DNA from: Methanosarcinales archaeon | GTDB taxonomy: Archaea > Halobacteriota > Syntropharchaeia > Alkanophagales > Methanospirareceae | Assembly: GCA_030621945.1 (NCBI GenBank) | Contig: JAUXGS010000059.1 | Location: 1 to 6,261 of the forward strand | Reading direction: 5' to 3' | DNA: 6,261 bases | Notes under the pieces: model-generated | Seen by the model: only the letters and a program-made list of their open reading frames with translations | Told to the model about the DNA's origin: nothing | Databases searched by the model: none | Shown: positions 4,613-6,261 of the stretch, one piece after another | Layout of the letters: each line of letters starts with the position of its first letter | Position numbering within the stretch: position 1 is the first letter of the stretch | Position numbers and translations under genes: made by a program

Positions 4613-6136
4613 CGCCAGTGCATCCCGCACCAGTTTCTGGACTTCCTCGTTTCTTTCGCGTATGCTCCGGATTTTTTCTTTTTGATCGTCGTCGAGATTG
4701 CTGCTTTCAAGTAATAAATCGGTGTTCCCTCCAATGATAGCCACGGGAGTGATAATTCTGTGTGATGTTTCTTTTAGAAAGTGTTCTCTTAGTCTATAAG
4801 CCTCTTTTACCTTGTCTTCCGCCTGCTTCCGCTCGGTGATATCACGACTTATTGTCAGAACATGAGTTGGTTTTCCTGATTCGTCTGTTAATGGCGCTTT
4901 TTTAACAGATATATAATGGCGCTTACCTTCAAGGTCCGTATAGGTTTGTTCGGAGATGTCCAATCCATTTCCCGTTTGAAATACTTCTTTATCTTTCTCT
5001 CGGTATGCCGTTTTTCCAATTATTTCGTCCTTAGTATTCCCGATTGTATTACAATATGCCTGATTGACCAATACGAGGCGGTGCTGCGGGTCCTTAATGG
5101 TGACTGTATCAGGAATGTTATCAATAATCATCGCAAGGAACTCATGGGATCTTTTTACTTCTTCCTCTGCCCGCTCGCGCTCGGTGATTTCTTGCTTCAG
5201 TTGTTCATTTGCTATCACCAGCTCGGCGGTGCGCCTCTTGACCCGCTCTTCCAGTTCATCATTCAGTTCTCGAAGTGCCTCTTCCGCTCGTTTGCGTGCT
5301 TCCTCCAGTTTCATGTCGCGCAGAGCGAGAGCGATGTCACCAGCCACCTCGTTAAACAGCGATTGCTCATCAGCATCGACAGCCATCTCGGCAGGGATGG
5401 AAACAGATAGTATGCCATAAATCCTATCGCGGTGTTCTAAGCGAATTGCCATGCCCGCCCTGCCGGAGTAGGTACTCACCAGTGGGCAATCGGCGCAGTC
5501 GGCGGCAACGTCCTTGACAATTATGATACTTGATTGCTTAAGTGCGTTCTGCCCGCACCGCGTAAACTCGCCACGCTTCATCATTTCGACGACCTGGGAA
5601 AAACTCTCCCCCAATCCAGCCTCGGCAGCGGTTAAGAACCTATGGCTTTCGTCCACAAGGGCAATCCATGCGCTGTAGTATCCTCTGGTCTCGATGAGGT
5701 TCTCGCATGCCTTCTGGATCAGGCGGTCACGGTCTTTTTCCCTGGCGATGAGCTGGTTGACGTTTCGTATTGCACCCAGGATGGCATTGAGATGATCGGA
5801 CTTCTCCTGCGCCTTCGCAATCCGCTCTCCTAACGTAGCAGTCACAAAGGCGATAACTATAAACATAAGAACTCGAAAATAGTCGTTGGCAGCCACCACT
5901 TCCTCTCTAACAAAAAGGTGGCTGAAAATTATCAATAATGCTAAAAATATCGCCACGACCAACCCCTTTCTTCTCCACCACAAAGCCGCCAAAATAATAG
6001 GAATATAAAAGTAGTGGGTAAAAATAGTGCCTGTATTAAGCACCGCATGAAAATAATATGTGACAATGCAAGCGTCAGCTAAAAGGATAGCCATTACGAT
6101 AATTTTGTATTTTTCTTTTTGTTCTTGTTGAACCAT
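4559..6136 (-). CDS. Membrane sensor protein: 4 TM - GAF - PAS - DHp, no HATPase domain
   Basis: 525 residues from ATG 6136, preferred because GGTGG precedes it; GTG 6148 would add four residues. Four membrane segments lie at about 11-31, 39-54, 57-74 and 86-102. A GAF domain follows (about 114-274) with Cys194, Cys214 and Cys217 in FTRCGQ and DCADCPL. Next come a coiled coil (274-330, with LEERVKRRTAEL), a PAS domain (about 331-443, NIPDTVTIKDPQHRLVLVNQ to ISRDITERKQAE) and a DHp-like region with His459 in FLKETSHRIITPVAIIGG. The chain stops after the second DHp helix with a Glu/Gly-rich tail, so the ATP-binding domain is missing. The surviving tail of a paralogue at 3920 ends at the same point, so this truncation is old rather than a recent frameshift. 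It may be phosphorylated in trans or act as a sensing scaffold. Its downstream receiver gene has been interrupted. Confidence 0.92.
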   Translation of the reverse strand: MVQQEQKEKYKIIVMAILLADACIVTYYFHAVLNTGTIFTHYFYIPIILAALWWRRKGLVVAIFLALLIIFSHLFVREEVVAANDYFRVLMFIVIAFVTATLGERIAKAQEKSDHLNAILGAIRNVNQLIAREKDRDRLIQKACENLIETRGYYSAWIALVDESHRFLTAAEAGLGESFSQVVEMMKRGEFTRCGQNALKQSSIIIVKDVAADCADCPLVSTYSGRAGMAIRLEHRDRIYGILSVSIPAEMAVDADEQSLFNEVAGDIALALRDMKLEEARKRAEEALRELNDELEERVKRRTAELVIANEQLKQEITERERAEEEVKRSHEFLAMIIDNIPDTVTIKDPQHRLVLVNQAYCNTIGNTKDEIIGKTAYREKDKEVFQTGNGLDISEQTYTDLEGKRHYISVKKAPLTDESGKPTHVLTISRDITERKQAEDKVKEAYRLREHFLKETSHRIITPVAIIGGNTDLLLESSNLDDDQKEKIRSIRERNEEVQKLVRDALAGKYLKEEEEEEGEGGEG

Positions 6137-6179
6137 TATGCCACCCACATCCCTTTCGTTCAGTTCTGGAAGTACTTAT

Positions 6180-6187
6180 TATATATA
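6180..6187 (-). promoter_or_regulatory. TATA box for the membrane sensor gene
   Basis: ATATATA on the minus strand in the context CGCTATATATAATAAG. It predicts a start near 6158 and a leader of about 20 nt to ATG 6136. A second candidate, GTATTTAAAT, lies at 6196-6205, and TTTTTATAAAC farther upstream near 6225-6235. I see no gene in 6149-6261. Confidence 0.45.
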
Positions 6188-6261
6188 GCGAACGCATTTA
6201 AATACTTTTTGCTTTTGTTATTAGTTTATAAAAACACTTTCTTTCTACGAGAAAAAATGAC

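Noticed and set aside
4916..5420. Overlapping plus-strand frames opposite the sensor PAS, coiled-coil and GAF region
   Set aside because: They are low-complexity antisense translations of charged helices; the minus-strand domains are unambiguous.
1..6261. CRISPR array, tRNA, rRNA or riboswitch
   Set aside because: I saw no regularly spaced repeats, no cloverleaf-like segment with conserved tRNA boxes, and no familiar aptamer motif on either strand.

Overview
The window looks archaeal. The promoters are A/T-rich TATA boxes, one preceded by a purine-rich BRE-like element (CCGAAAA then GCTTTTATATGCC at 2954-2973). Ribosome-binding sites match GGAGGTGA, some genes look leaderless, and the sensory proteins (PAS/GAF/DHp proteins paired with stand-alone receivers) resemble those of methanogen-related Euryarchaeota. 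An ANME-1/Methanophagales or Syntrophoarchaeum-like source is my guess from protein style only; nothing here proves it.

Layout, left to right. (1) 1-769, minus strand: a receiver joined to the second half of a histidine-kinase DHp domain. It runs off the left edge and lacks the H-box stretch that should carry the phosphoacceptor His. (2) 770-922: spacer with a TATA box and a nested dyad. (3) 923-2823, minus strand: a two-gene operon with an ATGA overlap, coding for an HTH-PAS-GAF-PAS sensor without any kinase domain and a stand-alone receiver. (4) 2824-3081: divergent promoter region. (5) 3082-3264, plus strand: an unrecognised 60-aa gene followed by an A/T-rich hairpin. (6) 3353-6136, minus strand: a rearranged two-component locus. 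It holds a membrane GAF-PAS-DHp protein with no ATPase domain, a broken receiver start, a plus-strand toxin-antitoxin-like pair, the last codons of a second sensor, an intact receiver, and the last part of an orphan HATPase domain.

The toxin-antitoxin-like pair (3992-4480) lies exactly between two imperfect direct repeats of 112 and 121 nt. Each repeat is a 'sensor 3' end + receiver 5' end' junction. The simplest reading is that two paralogous sensor-receiver pairs once stood in tandem, and that the end of the first and the start of the second were replaced by the AT-rich pair.

No complete histidine kinase (DHp with H-box plus HATPase) is visible anywhere. The four signalling proteins or remnants lack, respectively, the H-box, the whole kinase, the ATPase, and everything except the ATPase C-terminus. 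Either the locus is decaying, or the sensors work with kinases encoded elsewhere. The HTH sensor could also act directly on DNA.
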